Assembly (NCBI GenBank): GCA_964654545.1 | Contig: CAZZIU010000004.1 | Coordinates: 1-64,000, forward strand | Source of the DNA: JABMOV01 sp964654545 | Lineage (GTDB): Bacteria; Fidelibacterota; Marinisomatia; Marinisomatales; JABMOV01 | Direction: 5' to 3' | DNA length: 64,000 nt | Shown: one piece after another, positions 1 through 6,793 of the stretch | How the letters are laid out: each line of letters starts with the position of its first letter | Numbering within the stretch: the stretch's first letter is position 1 | Translations under genes and position numbers: made by a program | The notes under the pieces: generated by a model | Seen by the model: the letters and a program-made list of their open reading frames with translations, nothing else | Told to the model about the DNA's origin: nothing | Databases searched by the model: none

Positions 1-2
1 CT

Positions 3-116
3 GTTTCTCCGAAGTTGATGCTCTGGCTAAATAATTACACTCCTTCTGGCAAGACCAATACTTCTAAGAAGAAGGCAAAGAAGAATGACAAGAGAAGAAA
101 GAAGACATCTCGATAA
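3..116 (+). CDS. 3' end of an upstream gene (partial), lysine-rich tail
   Basis: An open frame enters from the left edge and runs 37 codons to a TAA. Its last part is very rich in lysine, arginine and serine, which is common at the end of nucleic-acid-binding phage proteins, but no family can be named from so little. It overlaps the start of the next gene by about 30 bases, in keeping with the tight packing seen elsewhere. A shorter competing frame ends at position 34, so even the reading frame is uncertain. Confidence 0.35.
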   Translation, partial: VSPKLMLWLNNYTPSGKTNTSKKKAKKNDKRRKKTSR

Positions 117-276
117 TATTGAGAGAAATCAGGTGTATACTCTAAGAGAAAATAAAATTAGAGTATTAAAGTACCAAGAACAAGAATATATTGAGAGACG
201 GAATCGAGTTCCTTTGCTGACATTGGCAGCATTTGTTTATTTGATTTATCTTGGGACGGCATATTTGATCCATTAA
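85..276 (+). CDS. small single-pass membrane protein, unknown
   Basis: Sixty-three residues. The first two thirds are charged and rich in Arg and Glu, likely helical. The last 20 residues or so form one hydrophobic segment (about residues 43-62), so the protein is probably tail-anchored with the charged part in the cytoplasm. A GAAGG about ten bases upstream of the ATG is a usable ribosome-binding site. It is followed by a strong hairpin terminator. I do not recognise the family. Confidence 0.55.
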   Translation: MTREERRHLDNIERNQVYTLRENKIRVLKYQEQEYIERRNRVPLLTLAAFVYLIYLGTAYLIH

Positions 277-301
277 TTTGATCCATAGATTATATCTACA
301 A

Positions 302-337
302 AAAATCCCCCGTACCCAAAAAGGTATGGGGGATTTT
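302..337. terminator. strong rho-independent, probably bidirectional terminator
   Basis: Left arm AAAATCCCCCGTACC and right arm GGTATGGGGGATTTT form a 15-bp stem with a single G-T pair around a CAAAAA loop. The A-run on the left and T-run on the right make it able to stop transcription from either side. It separates the small gene at 85-276 from the operon that starts at 397. Confidence 0.85.
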
Positions 338-396
338 CGTATATTTGACTATATAGAATATATAGTATTTTTTATTTTATTTGTGGAGTTTTAGCC

Positions 397-747
397 ATGT
401 CTGAAAATGTCGAAGAGTCTTCTGTGACTGATGTTACTTATAATCCAATTAAGCCTTTAGAAAACCATGCTGAAACATTTTGGAAGAATTTGGCCGATCC
501 TGAACAGGATATGTCCACATTCGTTTGGCTTGTTGGTCTAACTGTAAATATTGATGAAAGCCCGCATAAAACTTTTATCACTGCTAGAACGAAAGAGGCG
601 GCAATTGGTAAAGTTTGTCAAATTTTGGCAAGCCCTGAGTTGAATTATGATACTTCTGAGTATGCAGATGTTTTTGATTTGATGAAGGGATATTTTGACG
701 GTAGCCCGAATCGCGATATTTTTATGATGCTTACGCCTTTGGAGTAA
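397..747 (+). CDS. hypothetical protein, first gene after the terminator
   Basis: 116 residues, acidic, with no membrane segment and no motif I recognise. The middle (residues about 44-80) alternates strands and helices, suggesting a small alpha/beta fold. GGAG about ten bases before the ATG serves as the ribosome-binding site. It is the first gene of a tight + strand run (754, 960, 1229, 1887, 1985, 2555, 2763, 2939) that leads to gp33 and gp59. Genes in this position in T4-like phages belong to early or middle metabolism, but no function is visible here. No convincing promoter is seen: a TTGACT at 345-350 has no good -10 at proper spacing. Confidence 0.6.
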   Translation: MSENVEESSVTDVTYNPIKPLENHAETFWKNLADPEQDMSTFVWLVGLTVNIDESPHKTFITARTKEAAIGKVCQILASPELNYDTSEYADVFDLMKGYFDGSPNRDIFMMLTPLE

Positions 748-753
748 AGTAAA

Positions 754-960
754 ATGAGTGCTTTTGCATATGACAATGATGATCAAATATATGAAGTAGA
801 GAGTGCAGTTTTAGAAGCCATGGATGAAGGTCTAATGGAAGATTCTGAAATTGTAGATTGGGTTATGAGTCGATTGGCATTTGAAATATCGGAAGAAAAT
901 ATTATCGATATTTTGGATCGAATTGAATCAGGAATGATGGAAGATTTGGAAAGTGTTTGA
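754..960 (+). CDS. small acidic hypothetical protein
   Basis: 68 residues, strongly acidic (many Glu and Asp) and predicted helical. It has no cysteines clustered for metal binding and no membrane segment. Its GGAG ribosome-binding site lies inside the end of the preceding gene, and its TGA shares a base with the next gene's ATG, so the three genes are translationally coupled. Small acidic phage proteins of this kind are often host-protein inhibitors or DNA mimics, but nothing in the sequence proves that. Confidence 0.55.
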   Translation: MSAFAYDNDDQIYEVESAVLEAMDEGLMEDSEIVDWVMSRLAFEISEENIIDILDRIESGMMEDLESV

Positions 961-1226
961 TGCCGATCTATGATTACATCTGCAAATCTTGCTCGCACCA
1001 GTTTGATGAACAGCACAAGATTGCTGATCGTAAGATCCCAACAGAGTCTCCTTGTTCGGAATGTGGTGGAGTGGTAGAGCAATTAATCGTTCCGCCTCGT
1101 ATAGGTGACCCTGTAATGTTAGGTGTGCATAAACATAGTACACAATTTAAGGAAGTTGTGAGAAAGGTTGCAGAAGCTCACCCTAAGAGCCCTCTGAATT
1201 ATAGAGGAATTGCCGATAAGTATTAG
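960..1226 (+). CDS. FmdB-type zinc-ribbon protein
   Basis: 88 residues. The start MPIYDYIC, with C8-x2-C11 and C32-x2-C35, is the signature of the FmdB putative regulatory family, a small zinc ribbon. The ATG overlaps the previous stop (TGATG), and I prefer it to the TTG one codon earlier because FmdB proteins begin MPxYxY. The remaining half has no known motif. Members occur as single genes in many marine T4-like phages, and their role is not established; nucleic-acid or transcription-complex binding is the usual guess. Confidence 0.8.
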   Translation: MPIYDYICKSCSHQFDEQHKIADRKIPTESPCSECGGVVEQLIVPPRIGDPVMLGVHKHSTQFKEVVRKVAEAHPKSPLNYRGIADKY

Positions 1227-1228
1227 TA

Positions 1229-1897
1229 ATGTTTCAACACGCAGAAAATATTGATGTTCCTAAACTAGAATTGAAGACGAAGAATGTCAACGGTTCTAGG
1301 TTTTATAATGTGAATGGAATGTTGTATCCTTCGGTCACTTCGGTATTGAGTATGCTGTCTCGCGATTCGATTAAGAAGTGGAGGAATAGAGTTGGTCATG
1401 CCAAAGCTGATGCCATTTCTCGAAAGGCTTCTACGAGAGGAACACATGTTCATACAATATGCGAGAAATATATAAATAATGAAGGTGATTATTTAGATAA
1501 CTGTTTACCTGATCGCATTTCGATGTTTAAAAGCATTCAACCTATACTCGATAAGCATATTGATAATGTTCATGGGCAAGAGTTGGCACTGTATTCAGAT
1601 TGGTTGAATGTTGCCGGTCGGGTTGATTGCATTGCTGAGTGGGATGGTGAGCTGGCCGTTATCGATTTCAAAACGTCAAATAAGATTAAGAAGAAAGAGT
1701 GGATTACAAATTATTTCATGCAATGTTCTGCATATGCCAGAATGTATTATGAGCATACTGGAATTATAATTAAAAAGGTAGTAGTCGTCATTGCAGTAGA
1801 TCAAGATCATCCTCAGGTGTTTGAAGAAAAGGTTGCCAACTGGATAGTTCCTTTTAAAGAATTGACACTTGCATATAGGAAGGAAAATGGACTTTAG
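1229..1897 (+). CDS. PD-(D/E)XK (RecB-like) exonuclease
   Basis: 222 residues, a single-domain nuclease of the RecB/Cas4-like PD-(D/E)XK group. Visible motifs in order are GTHVH at about 71-75, E118, the RVD aspartate D133, the D146-F-K148 catalytic pair, and a QxxxY element at Q165-Y169. There is no helicase part and no four-cysteine cluster, so an iron-sulphur version is unlikely. Proteins of this size next to gp33-gp59-gp32 in marine T4-like phages are annotated as exonucleases, presumably for recombination or host-DNA breakdown. The catalytic group is visible; the biological role is inferred. Its end overlaps a tiny membrane-protein gene. Confidence 0.8.
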   Translation: MFQHAENIDVPKLELKTKNVNGSRFYNVNGMLYPSVTSVLSMLSRDSIKKWRNRVGHAKADAISRKASTRGTHVHTICEKYINNEGDYLDNCLPDRISMFKSIQPILDKHIDNVHGQELALYSDWLNVAGRVDCIAEWDGELAVIDFKTSNKIKKKEWITNYFMQCSAYARMYYEHTGIIIKKVVVVIAVDQDHPQVFEEKVANWIVPFKELTLAYRKENGL

Positions 1898-1985
1898 TAC
1901 CTTTCCGAATAAAACTGATTACATGATGATAGTTATTATGACGATTTTGTTAATCGTCAATTATCTGGTTGATGGTAGATTTTAA
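1887..1985 (+). CDS. tiny single-pass membrane protein, coupled to the cell-wall hydrolase
   Basis: 32 residues starting MDFSTF. Residues about 12-28 are a continuous hydrophobic segment, and the ends carry opposite charges. The ATG lies inside the end of the nuclease gene, with AGGAAA just before it. Its TAA shares a base with the ATG of the hydrolase gene (TAATG), so the two are probably translated together. Size, single membrane span and coupling to a cell-wall enzyme make a holin-like or accessory lysis role possible (inference). A random short frame cannot be excluded. Confidence 0.5.
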   Translation: MDFSTFPNKTDYMMIVIMTILLIVNYLVDGRF

Positions 1986-2551
1986 TGAATTCTATACTTA
2001 AAGTTTTTATAGGAACTCTTTTGTTTTCCCTTAGTTTTTGTTGGGGATGGATATTCTCTCAGCATTTGCATTTCTATAAGATTGTCGTTTTAGATATGCC
2101 AGATGAAGAATATTACGAACGTCGCTATACGGAAGATTCTCCTGTAGAAAAAACTCCAGCCATGCATAAGCAGGTTGAAATAGATTGCCTCGCAAAGAAC
2201 ATTTATTTTGAGGCAGGTAATCAGTCGATTGTGGGTAAAGAGGCAGTTGGTATTGTAGTTCTTAATCGTGTTGAGCATTCTAATTATCCCGACAGTATTT
2301 GTGATGTGATATTTCAGAAGAGTCAATTCTCTTGGTATTGGGATGGTAAATCTGATAATCCTGAGGTGCATGATCCTCAATGGGAAGTGTCAAAGAATGT
2401 TGCGAAGCAGTTGATAATGCGCTATAATCAAGACATGCTCTTTGATGATGAGTTCAATGCGACTCATTACCATGCAGATTATGTAAATCCTCATTGGGCA
2501 AAGAGTTTGCAGCAAATTGCAAAGATTGATAATCATATTTTTTATAGGTGA
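1985..2551 (+). CDS. SleB/CwlJ-type cell wall hydrolase with N-terminal membrane anchor
   Basis: 188 residues. Residues about 5-24 form a hydrophobic segment that looks like an uncleaved signal or signal-arrest sequence. From about residue 66 the protein is a Hydrolase_2 (SleB/CwlJ) domain, with the catalytic-type glutamate E76 in AKNIYFEAGNQS and the family's NRV and HYHADY elements. These enzymes cut peptidoglycan and are used as endolysins by many phages of Gram-negative marine bacteria. The anchor suggests export by the host Sec system without a classic holin. It is the only recognisable peptidoglycan hydrolase in the window; the hub protein gp5 here shows no lysozyme domain. Confidence 0.85.
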   Translation: MNSILKVFIGTLLFSLSFCWGWIFSQHLHFYKIVVLDMPDEEYYERRYTEDSPVEKTPAMHKQVEIDCLAKNIYFEAGNQSIVGKEAVGIVVLNRVEHSNYPDSICDVIFQKSQFSWYWDGKSDNPEVHDPQWEVSKNVAKQLIMRYNQDMLFDDEFNATHYHADYVNPHWAKSLQQIAKIDNHIFYR

Positions 2552-2554
2552 TGA

Positions 2555-2779
2555 ATGAAGAAAACTAGGAAGTCCTCTAACGAATTTTCGAGAAGTGTTG
2601 AGTCTCTTGTACTGAAGAATAAAGGTAATTTGAATTATATTGATGCTGTATGTGTTCGGGCTGAAGAGTTTGGTATTGAAGTTGAGGCAGCGGCTAGATT
2701 GATGAACCATAGACTACAGAAGAATTTCCATAAGGATGCGAAGAGGTATCACCTAGTTAAAAATGAACTGGCTAATTGA
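2555..2779 (+). CDS. 33: late transcription coactivator gp33
   Basis: 74 residues, similar in size and pattern to gp33 of marine T4-like phages: an N-terminal SVESLVLKN helix, then NLNYIDAV, and a helical C-terminal part. In T4, gp33 binds the beta-flap of host RNA polymerase and links gp55-bound polymerase to the sliding clamp gp45, allowing activated late transcription. Position next to gp59 and gp32 fits T4 order (33-59-32). The gp55 partner is at 61275, and TATAAATA promoters are present across the window. AGGTG before the ATG is the ribosome-binding site. Confidence 0.78.
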   Translation: MKKTRKSSNEFSRSVESLVLKNKGNLNYIDAVCVRAEEFGIEVEAAARLMNHRLQKNFHKDAKRYHLVKNELAN

Positions 2780-2942
2780 TTTTGCTATTAACTCCCCTGG
2801 TCCGTTGCTGTTGGCTGCTGCTCTTTATGTGTTGCAAGGTATAGCATATATTCATCATGGTAACATCGGTTTGGCTATCGTATTCATTTGCTACGCGATT
2901 GCCAACTGCGGATTTGCACTAGATTGGTATCAATTTGAATGA
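2763..2942 (+). CDS. small membrane protein, unknown
   Basis: 59 residues beginning MNWLIDFA. Two hydrophobic stretches, about residues 13-27 and 36-50, are separated by a short HHGN turn, giving a probable two-span hairpin. The gene overlaps the end of gp33 by 17 bases, and its TGA overlaps the gp59 ATG (ATGA), so it sits in a fully coupled block. No family is recognised. Small hairpin membrane proteins in phages can be holins or superinfection-exclusion factors, but that is inference. Confidence 0.6.
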   Translation: MNWLIDFAINSPGPLLLAAALYVLQGIAYIHHGNIGLAIVFICYAIANCGFALDWYQFE

Positions 2943-3547
2943 CTGCATTTGAGGCATATGAAGCCTATATCGCACTCAAGAAACATTTTGATCACAAGTC
3001 TTCCTATGATTTCTTTAAGTATCATGGAAAGATGAAGTTGAATAAATCTTCGTTCGATACGAGACGAGATAAGTTTTACTTCAAGAAGATTGCCAATTTG
3101 TTTCCTATGCGAGATGATTTGGTAAACTTTTATGTGAGTGGTTTCATTCGGAATCCAAAGATGTGGATTCGAGATTTCATTGGTATAGAAGCAGACAATT
3201 TTTATATCAAATGGAAAGCCTATCAGGAATCTCTTGGATATAATTTTCAGCAAGACGTGGCTCGCGTATATGAGTTGTGTGATGGTGATTGGGTATCGAC
3301 GCTTCGGTGTAATGATGGCCAGCACCCGGAGCTTTTGAATTATTATACCAACAACGAGATTCAAATGGAAAGCATGATCGGATTGAACGTAGTGCTTTCG
3401 TTCTTCGATGATTGGAATAACACTATTGATGATCCTATCATTTGGCCTGGTCTATACAAGACCTTTACACAATATCAGCCGTTTTTGCGAATTGATCCCA
3501 ATCGATATAAGAAAATTGTGAAAGGAGAATTTCTGAAAAGGAACTGA
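2939..3547 (+). CDS. 59: gp59 helicase loader
   Basis: 202 residues, close to T4 gp59 (217). The N-terminal half aligns with T4 by eye: KKHFDHKSSYDFFKYHGK and RRDKFYFKKI correspond to T4 segments of the same spacing. gp59 binds fork DNA and gp32 and loads the hexameric helicase gp41 onto gp32-coated single strands at replication and recombination forks. The gene is just upstream of gp32, as in T4. The start overlaps the preceding small gene by ATGA. The two-domain all-helical architecture is known from T4 and not directly visible here. Confidence 0.9.
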   Translation: MTAFEAYEAYIALKKHFDHKSSYDFFKYHGKMKLNKSSFDTRRDKFYFKKIANLFPMRDDLVNFYVSGFIRNPKMWIRDFIGIEADNFYIKWKAYQESLGYNFQQDVARVYELCDGDWVSTLRCNDGQHPELLNYYTNNEIQMESMIGLNVVLSFFDDWNNTIDDPIIWPGLYKTFTQYQPFLRIDPNRYKKIVKGEFLKRN

Positions 3548-3573
3548 AATAATCGAATGTCTCAGCATATATA

Positions 3574-3609
3574 TCAGTAATGTCAGAGAATACTTCTGAT
3601 GAATACTGA
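3574..3609 (+). promoter_or_regulatory. two-tier stem-loop in the gp32 leader, candidate autoregulatory element
   Basis: An outer stem pairs TCAGTA (3574-3579) with TACTGA (3604-3609). An inner stem pairs TCAGAG (3583-3588) with TTCTGA (3594-3599) around an AATAC loop. The 30 bases after it, up to the gp32 ATG, are almost all A and C and contain the AAAGGAAA ribosome-binding site. T4 gp32 represses its own mRNA by nucleating on a leader pseudoknot and spreading over an unstructured A/U-rich site. The arrangement here is analogous, although a pseudoknot is not evident by eye. Confidence 0.5.
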
Positions 3610-3639
3610 AACATACAAAACAATACAAAGGAAATACAA

Positions 3640-4518
3640 ATGTCATTTTCAGACCTAAAGAAGAAGAGTAGTAATCAGCTAAAGAATCTAGTTTCCGAAT
3701 TGGAGAAGATGAATACCAAGTCGTTTGAGTCGAACGGAGACGATGATCGCTATTGGAAGTTGACTGTCGATAAGGCAGGCAATGGTCATGCGGTTATTCG
3801 TTTTCTGCCTGCTCCTACTGGTGAGGATATTCCGTGGGTTCGTCTCTGGGATCATGGCTTTCAGGGCCCTGGTGGTTGGTATATCGAGAACTCGCTGACT
3901 ACTATTGGTAAGAAAGATCCTGTCTCTGAATATAATTCTCAGCTCTGGAATAGTGGGCTTGATTCGGATAAGGAGATTGCTCGTAAGCAGAAGCGCCGAT
4001 TGAAGTATTTTTCTAATATTCTCGTTGTAGAGGATCCTGCAAATCCTGAGAATAATGGAAAGGTCTTTCTCTTTCAGTATGGTAAGAAGATTTTTGATAA
4101 GATCAATGAGGCGATGAATCCTGAGTTTGAGGATGATGAGGCGATGAATCCTTTTGATCTTTGGGATGGTGCTAACTTTAAGTTGCGCGCCCGCAAGGTT
4201 GCTGGTTATCGCAATTATGATAACTCAGCTTTCGCATCTCCTGGTCAGTTGTTTGATGATGAAGCGGAAATGGAAGCGGCATATAACAAATGTAATTCTC
4301 TGGAAGAATTGGTGACGCCAGAGAATTTCAAGAGCTATGATGATTTGAAGAATCGCTTGAATAAGGTTCTAGGAACAGAGGTGGTTGAACCTACTGGTAT
4401 CGATGACATTGATCCTGAGCCTGAAATTCCTGCGAAGGAGTCAACGGGAAGTTCCTTTGTTGAATCCGTAGATGATGATGAGCTAGATTATTTCAGTAAG
4501 TTGGCGGACGAATCGTAA
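3640..4518 (+). CDS. 32: gp32 single-stranded DNA-binding protein
   Basis: 292 residues (T4: 301). It starts with a basic segment containing KKKSS and a LKNLVSELEK helix, which is the cooperative-binding region. Next comes the OB-fold core with RFLPAP and the WDHGF, GGWYIENS and PVSEYNS blocks, and it ends in an acidic tail that in T4 recruits gp59, UvsY and UvsW. It coats single-stranded DNA in replication, recombination and repair. The T4 zinc site (one His and three Cys) is missing: the only cysteine is near the C-terminal third. A convergent bidirectional terminator follows directly. The leader carries a stem-loop that may mediate autoregulation. Confidence 0.93.
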   Translation: MSFSDLKKKSSNQLKNLVSELEKMNTKSFESNGDDDRYWKLTVDKAGNGHAVIRFLPAPTGEDIPWVRLWDHGFQGPGGWYIENSLTTIGKKDPVSEYNSQLWNSGLDSDKEIARKQKRRLKYFSNILVVEDPANPENNGKVFLFQYGKKIFDKINEAMNPEFEDDEAMNPFDLWDGANFKLRARKVAGYRNYDNSAFASPGQLFDDEAEMEAAYNKCNSLEELVTPENFKSYDDLKNRLNKVLGTEVVEPTGIDDIDPEPEIPAKESTGSSFVESVDDDELDYFSKLADES

Positions 4519-4541
4519 TCTATAAGTCATAGTTCGTAATG

Positions 4542-4565
4542 GCCCCCACACCTAGGTGTGGGGGC
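4542..4565. terminator. bidirectional terminator between convergent genes
   Basis: A perfect palindrome: GCCCCCACACC, then TA-containing centre, then GGTGTGGGGGC, followed by TTTTA on the right. On the other strand it is followed by ATTACG rather than a long T-run, so the + direction is the stronger. It ends gp32 transcription from the left and the minus-strand gene from the right. Confidence 0.85.
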
Positions 4566-4572
4566 TTTTATA

Positions 4573-6264
4573 TTACCAGTCTAATGCGTTTGTGTTTACA
4601 CTGACTGCTGCATATCCTGTCTGTCTACCTGAGTCTGTTCCCGCAAGCATGGTTATTTGCTCGCTTTGTAGAACTTGTTGCGAATGGTCATTGACCTGTG
4701 TTGCTACTGTTCCTGCACCGGCAGCAGTTGGTTGTAGATCAGGCATGTTTGGTTGTGCTACTTCAGTTCCCGTCGCCATTGCGTGTTTTGTTTGAAGTTC
4801 TTTTCTCTTTTCATTTAATCCCTGTAAAATGGATCTTTTATTTCTTGCTGTAATTACTTGATTTTCGTCTAGTTCTTTTTTTGCATTTGCAACTGCTTCT
4901 CGACCCATTCGGGCTTTGTGCCCTCCTGTTCCTCTAGGATTCGCACCTGTTGGGCTTGTACTTCTTAGCTTACTGGTTCCAGGATCGCGTGTTGCTGGTT
5001 TGGCTGCATCGACAGTTCCATCATCATTCCACCATGAGTCTAACCAATTAACGGGGTTCATCATTGATACTAATCTGTCCCACATATCGCTGAAGAATCC
5101 TTTAATTTTATTTTGAGCTTCTTCTGCTACTTTCTTTTCTTCGTCTGTTTCGGCAAAGCCAAGAAGTCCACCGATTGCGTCTGTGATTGTTTCAAACATT
5201 TCTGAGAATTTGGGTAGTTCCCAATTAGCAATAGTTTCTGATAAATCAGTGAATCCTAATTTATCTGTAATCCAAACTGCTACAGTTTGTACTAATCCTA
5301 GCACATCATCAACAAAGAATCTTATTAGATTTTTTAATCCTTGTTGTATACCTTCAAGCACACCACCCTCTTTGAAGCCTTCTATGAATCCGGTAATTGC
5401 TTCAAATGCCGCAAATAACACATTGATAAATGGTAATTTTGAAAATATCTTTTTAATAAATCCGGTACCTGCTAGACCTTTAATTGAACTTAATTTATTT
5501 CCGATTGCTTCAAAAAATTCCATCATCTTAGCTATTTTAGGTGCCAAGGTTGCCGCTGCCCGGCCCTTTAGATTTTTTAATGTTTCTACTAATTTATCTG
5601 GAATTAATGCTCTAAGAAAACTTTGTAGTGCAGCTATAGCATCTTTTATTCTAAGAGCAGCATTTTGAAATTTTGTACTTTTTTTAATAGTTTCCATTAA
5701 TTTGACAAAGGGTGCGGCTACCATCGTAATTAATCCTAGAATTGGTTTACCTATGAGCTTTGTTAGAAATGGCATTACTTTGAATGTTCTCCACCATTCT
5801 GATAACGCTGATACAAAGTTTAGCGCAAGTCCACCTAATCCTAATAATAAAGCTGACCAAAAGGCAGTTCCCATATTTAAATCGGGTAATGCTTTTGTCA
5901 TTCTTTTGCTCTCAGAAGAGGGGGGTGCGTCAGCTCCTTGCAGGTCGAGGCTGCTTGCGAGGTTGGCTTCTGCTTCGGCTCTGGCTTGATCTTGATCAAA
6001 TTTCAGTTGTTCTCTTAATATATTTTTAATTTGTGTCAATGATTGGTTCTGCATGTTCAGTGAGTCTACTATCGAGTTCATGGATGCTGCAAATCCTGAT
6101 ATAAATTCGGCCATAGCAGATATAGGACTTTCTTTGGCGCCCCCTTCATTAGAACTTTTTCCGACAGGAGTTACGTCTATGATATTGCTTGCATTATCTC
6201 CAGCTCTATTTGCAACTCGTTTTTCTTTGCCGTTAGCGACAATTAATGCCATTGTTTCTGCCAT
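4573..6264 (-). CDS. probable tail tape-measure / baseplate hub protein (gp29-like)
   Basis: 563 residues, the only minus-strand gene. It has an Ala- and Gln-rich helical N-terminus (coiled-coil pattern about residues 60-105), a strongly hydrophobic segment at about 133-155, and several amphipathic and hydrophobic helices to about residue 380. A Gly/Lys-rich and then Gln-rich C-terminus follows. This is the look of a tape-measure protein, and the length is close to T4 gp29 (590). It is also the one hub component not found in the adjacent hub cluster. Function is inferred from composition, length and context, since identity to gp29 cannot be shown by eye. AAGGAAAT precedes the start, and a late promoter lies 29 bases upstream. 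Confidence 0.55.
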   Translation of the reverse strand: MAETMALIVANGKEKRVANRAGDNASNIIDVTPVGKSSNEGGAKESPISAMAEFISGFAASMNSIVDSLNMQNQSLTQIKNILREQLKFDQDQARAEAEANLASSLDLQGADAPPSSESKRMTKALPDLNMGTAFWSALLLGLGGLALNFVSALSEWWRTFKVMPFLTKLIGKPILGLITMVAAPFVKLMETIKKSTKFQNAALRIKDAIAALQSFLRALIPDKLVETLKNLKGRAAATLAPKIAKMMEFFEAIGNKLSSIKGLAGTGFIKKIFSKLPFINVLFAAFEAITGFIEGFKEGGVLEGIQQGLKNLIRFFVDDVLGLVQTVAVWITDKLGFTDLSETIANWELPKFSEMFETITDAIGGLLGFAETDEEKKVAEEAQNKIKGFFSDMWDRLVSMMNPVNWLDSWWNDDGTVDAAKPATRDPGTSKLRSTSPTGANPRGTGGHKARMGREAVANAKKELDENQVITARNKRSILQGLNEKRKELQTKHAMATGTEVAQPNMPDLQPTAAGAGTVATQVNDHSQQVLQSEQITMLAGTDSGRQTGYAAVSVNTNALDW

Positions 6265-6293
6265 GATAATTTCCTTGTAGAATGATATAGGTA

Positions 6294-6301
6294 TATTTAT
6301 A
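6294..6301 (-). promoter_or_regulatory. late promoter TATAAATA for the minus-strand tail gene
   Basis: The reverse complement reads TATAAATA, the exact T4 late promoter box, 29 bases before the ATG of the tape-measure-like gene. That is the same spacing seen for most + strand late promoters here. It lies in the 46-base divergent gap before gp4. Confidence 0.85.
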
Positions 6302-6310
6302 CATAGTTGT

Positions 6311-6793
6311 ATGGCATATAAGGGAAAATGGAAACCAAAGAATAAATCGAAGTATGCTGGTGATTATACGAAAATCACTTATCGTAGTTTGTGGGAACGT
6401 CAAACCTTTCGTTGGTGTGATGAGAATCCTGATGTTGTGTCTTGGTCGTCTGAAGAAGTCGTGGTGCCTTATCGATCGGACGTTGACGGAAAGGTTCACA
6501 GATATTTTGTTGATTTGAAAATCACATATCAATCTGGCAAAACTGTTCTGGTTGAAATTAAACCAAAGAAGCAAGTAAATCCACCAAAGAAGAAGTCGCG
6601 AGTTACGCGAAGATATATCACAGAGATGAAAAGATATGGAACTAATATGTCCAAGTGGAAATACGCAGAGGAGTATGCGAAGGATAGAGGATGGAAATTT
6701 GAAATATGGACAGAAGATACATTATCAAAGATGGGTATAAAGTTGATCAAATCGGATAAATATAAGTATGGCCGCAAGAAAAACGACATTTGA
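6311..6793 (+). CDS. 4: gp4 head completion nuclease-like protein
   Basis: 160 residues (T4 gp4, also called gp50: 150). The start MAYKGKWKPKNKSKYAGD and the KITYRSLWE block match T4 gp4 closely. It has a TnsA-like endonuclease core: D68 in RYFVDLK, then E82-x-K84 in VEIKPKKQ. gp4 is added to the filled head before tail joining. Its start is placed by similarity to T4, since no good ribosome-binding site is seen upstream, unusual for this window. Its end overlaps the next gene by 26 bases. Confidence 0.92.
   Translation: MAYKGKWKPKNKSKYAGDYTKITYRSLWERQTFRWCDENPDVVSWSSEEVVVPYRSDVDGKVHRYFVDLKITYQSGKTVLVEIKPKKQVNPPKKKSRVTRRYITEMKRYGTNMSKWKYAEEYAKDRGWKFEIWTEDTLSKMGIKLIKSDKYKYGRKKNDI

Noticed and set aside
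345..378. Possible sigma-70 promoter before the 397 gene
   Set aside because: TTGACT is acceptable, but no -10-like hexamer lies at 16-18 bases; AT-rich sequence gives many weak matches.
957..959. TTG start one codon before the FmdB-like ATG
   Set aside because: The family begins MPxYxY, and ATG at 960 gives exactly that with a TGATG overlap.
1471..1478. TATAAATA inside the RecB-like nuclease gene
   Set aside because: It is intragenic, with no gene start within 400 bases at the usual spacing, so probably chance in AT-rich coding sequence.
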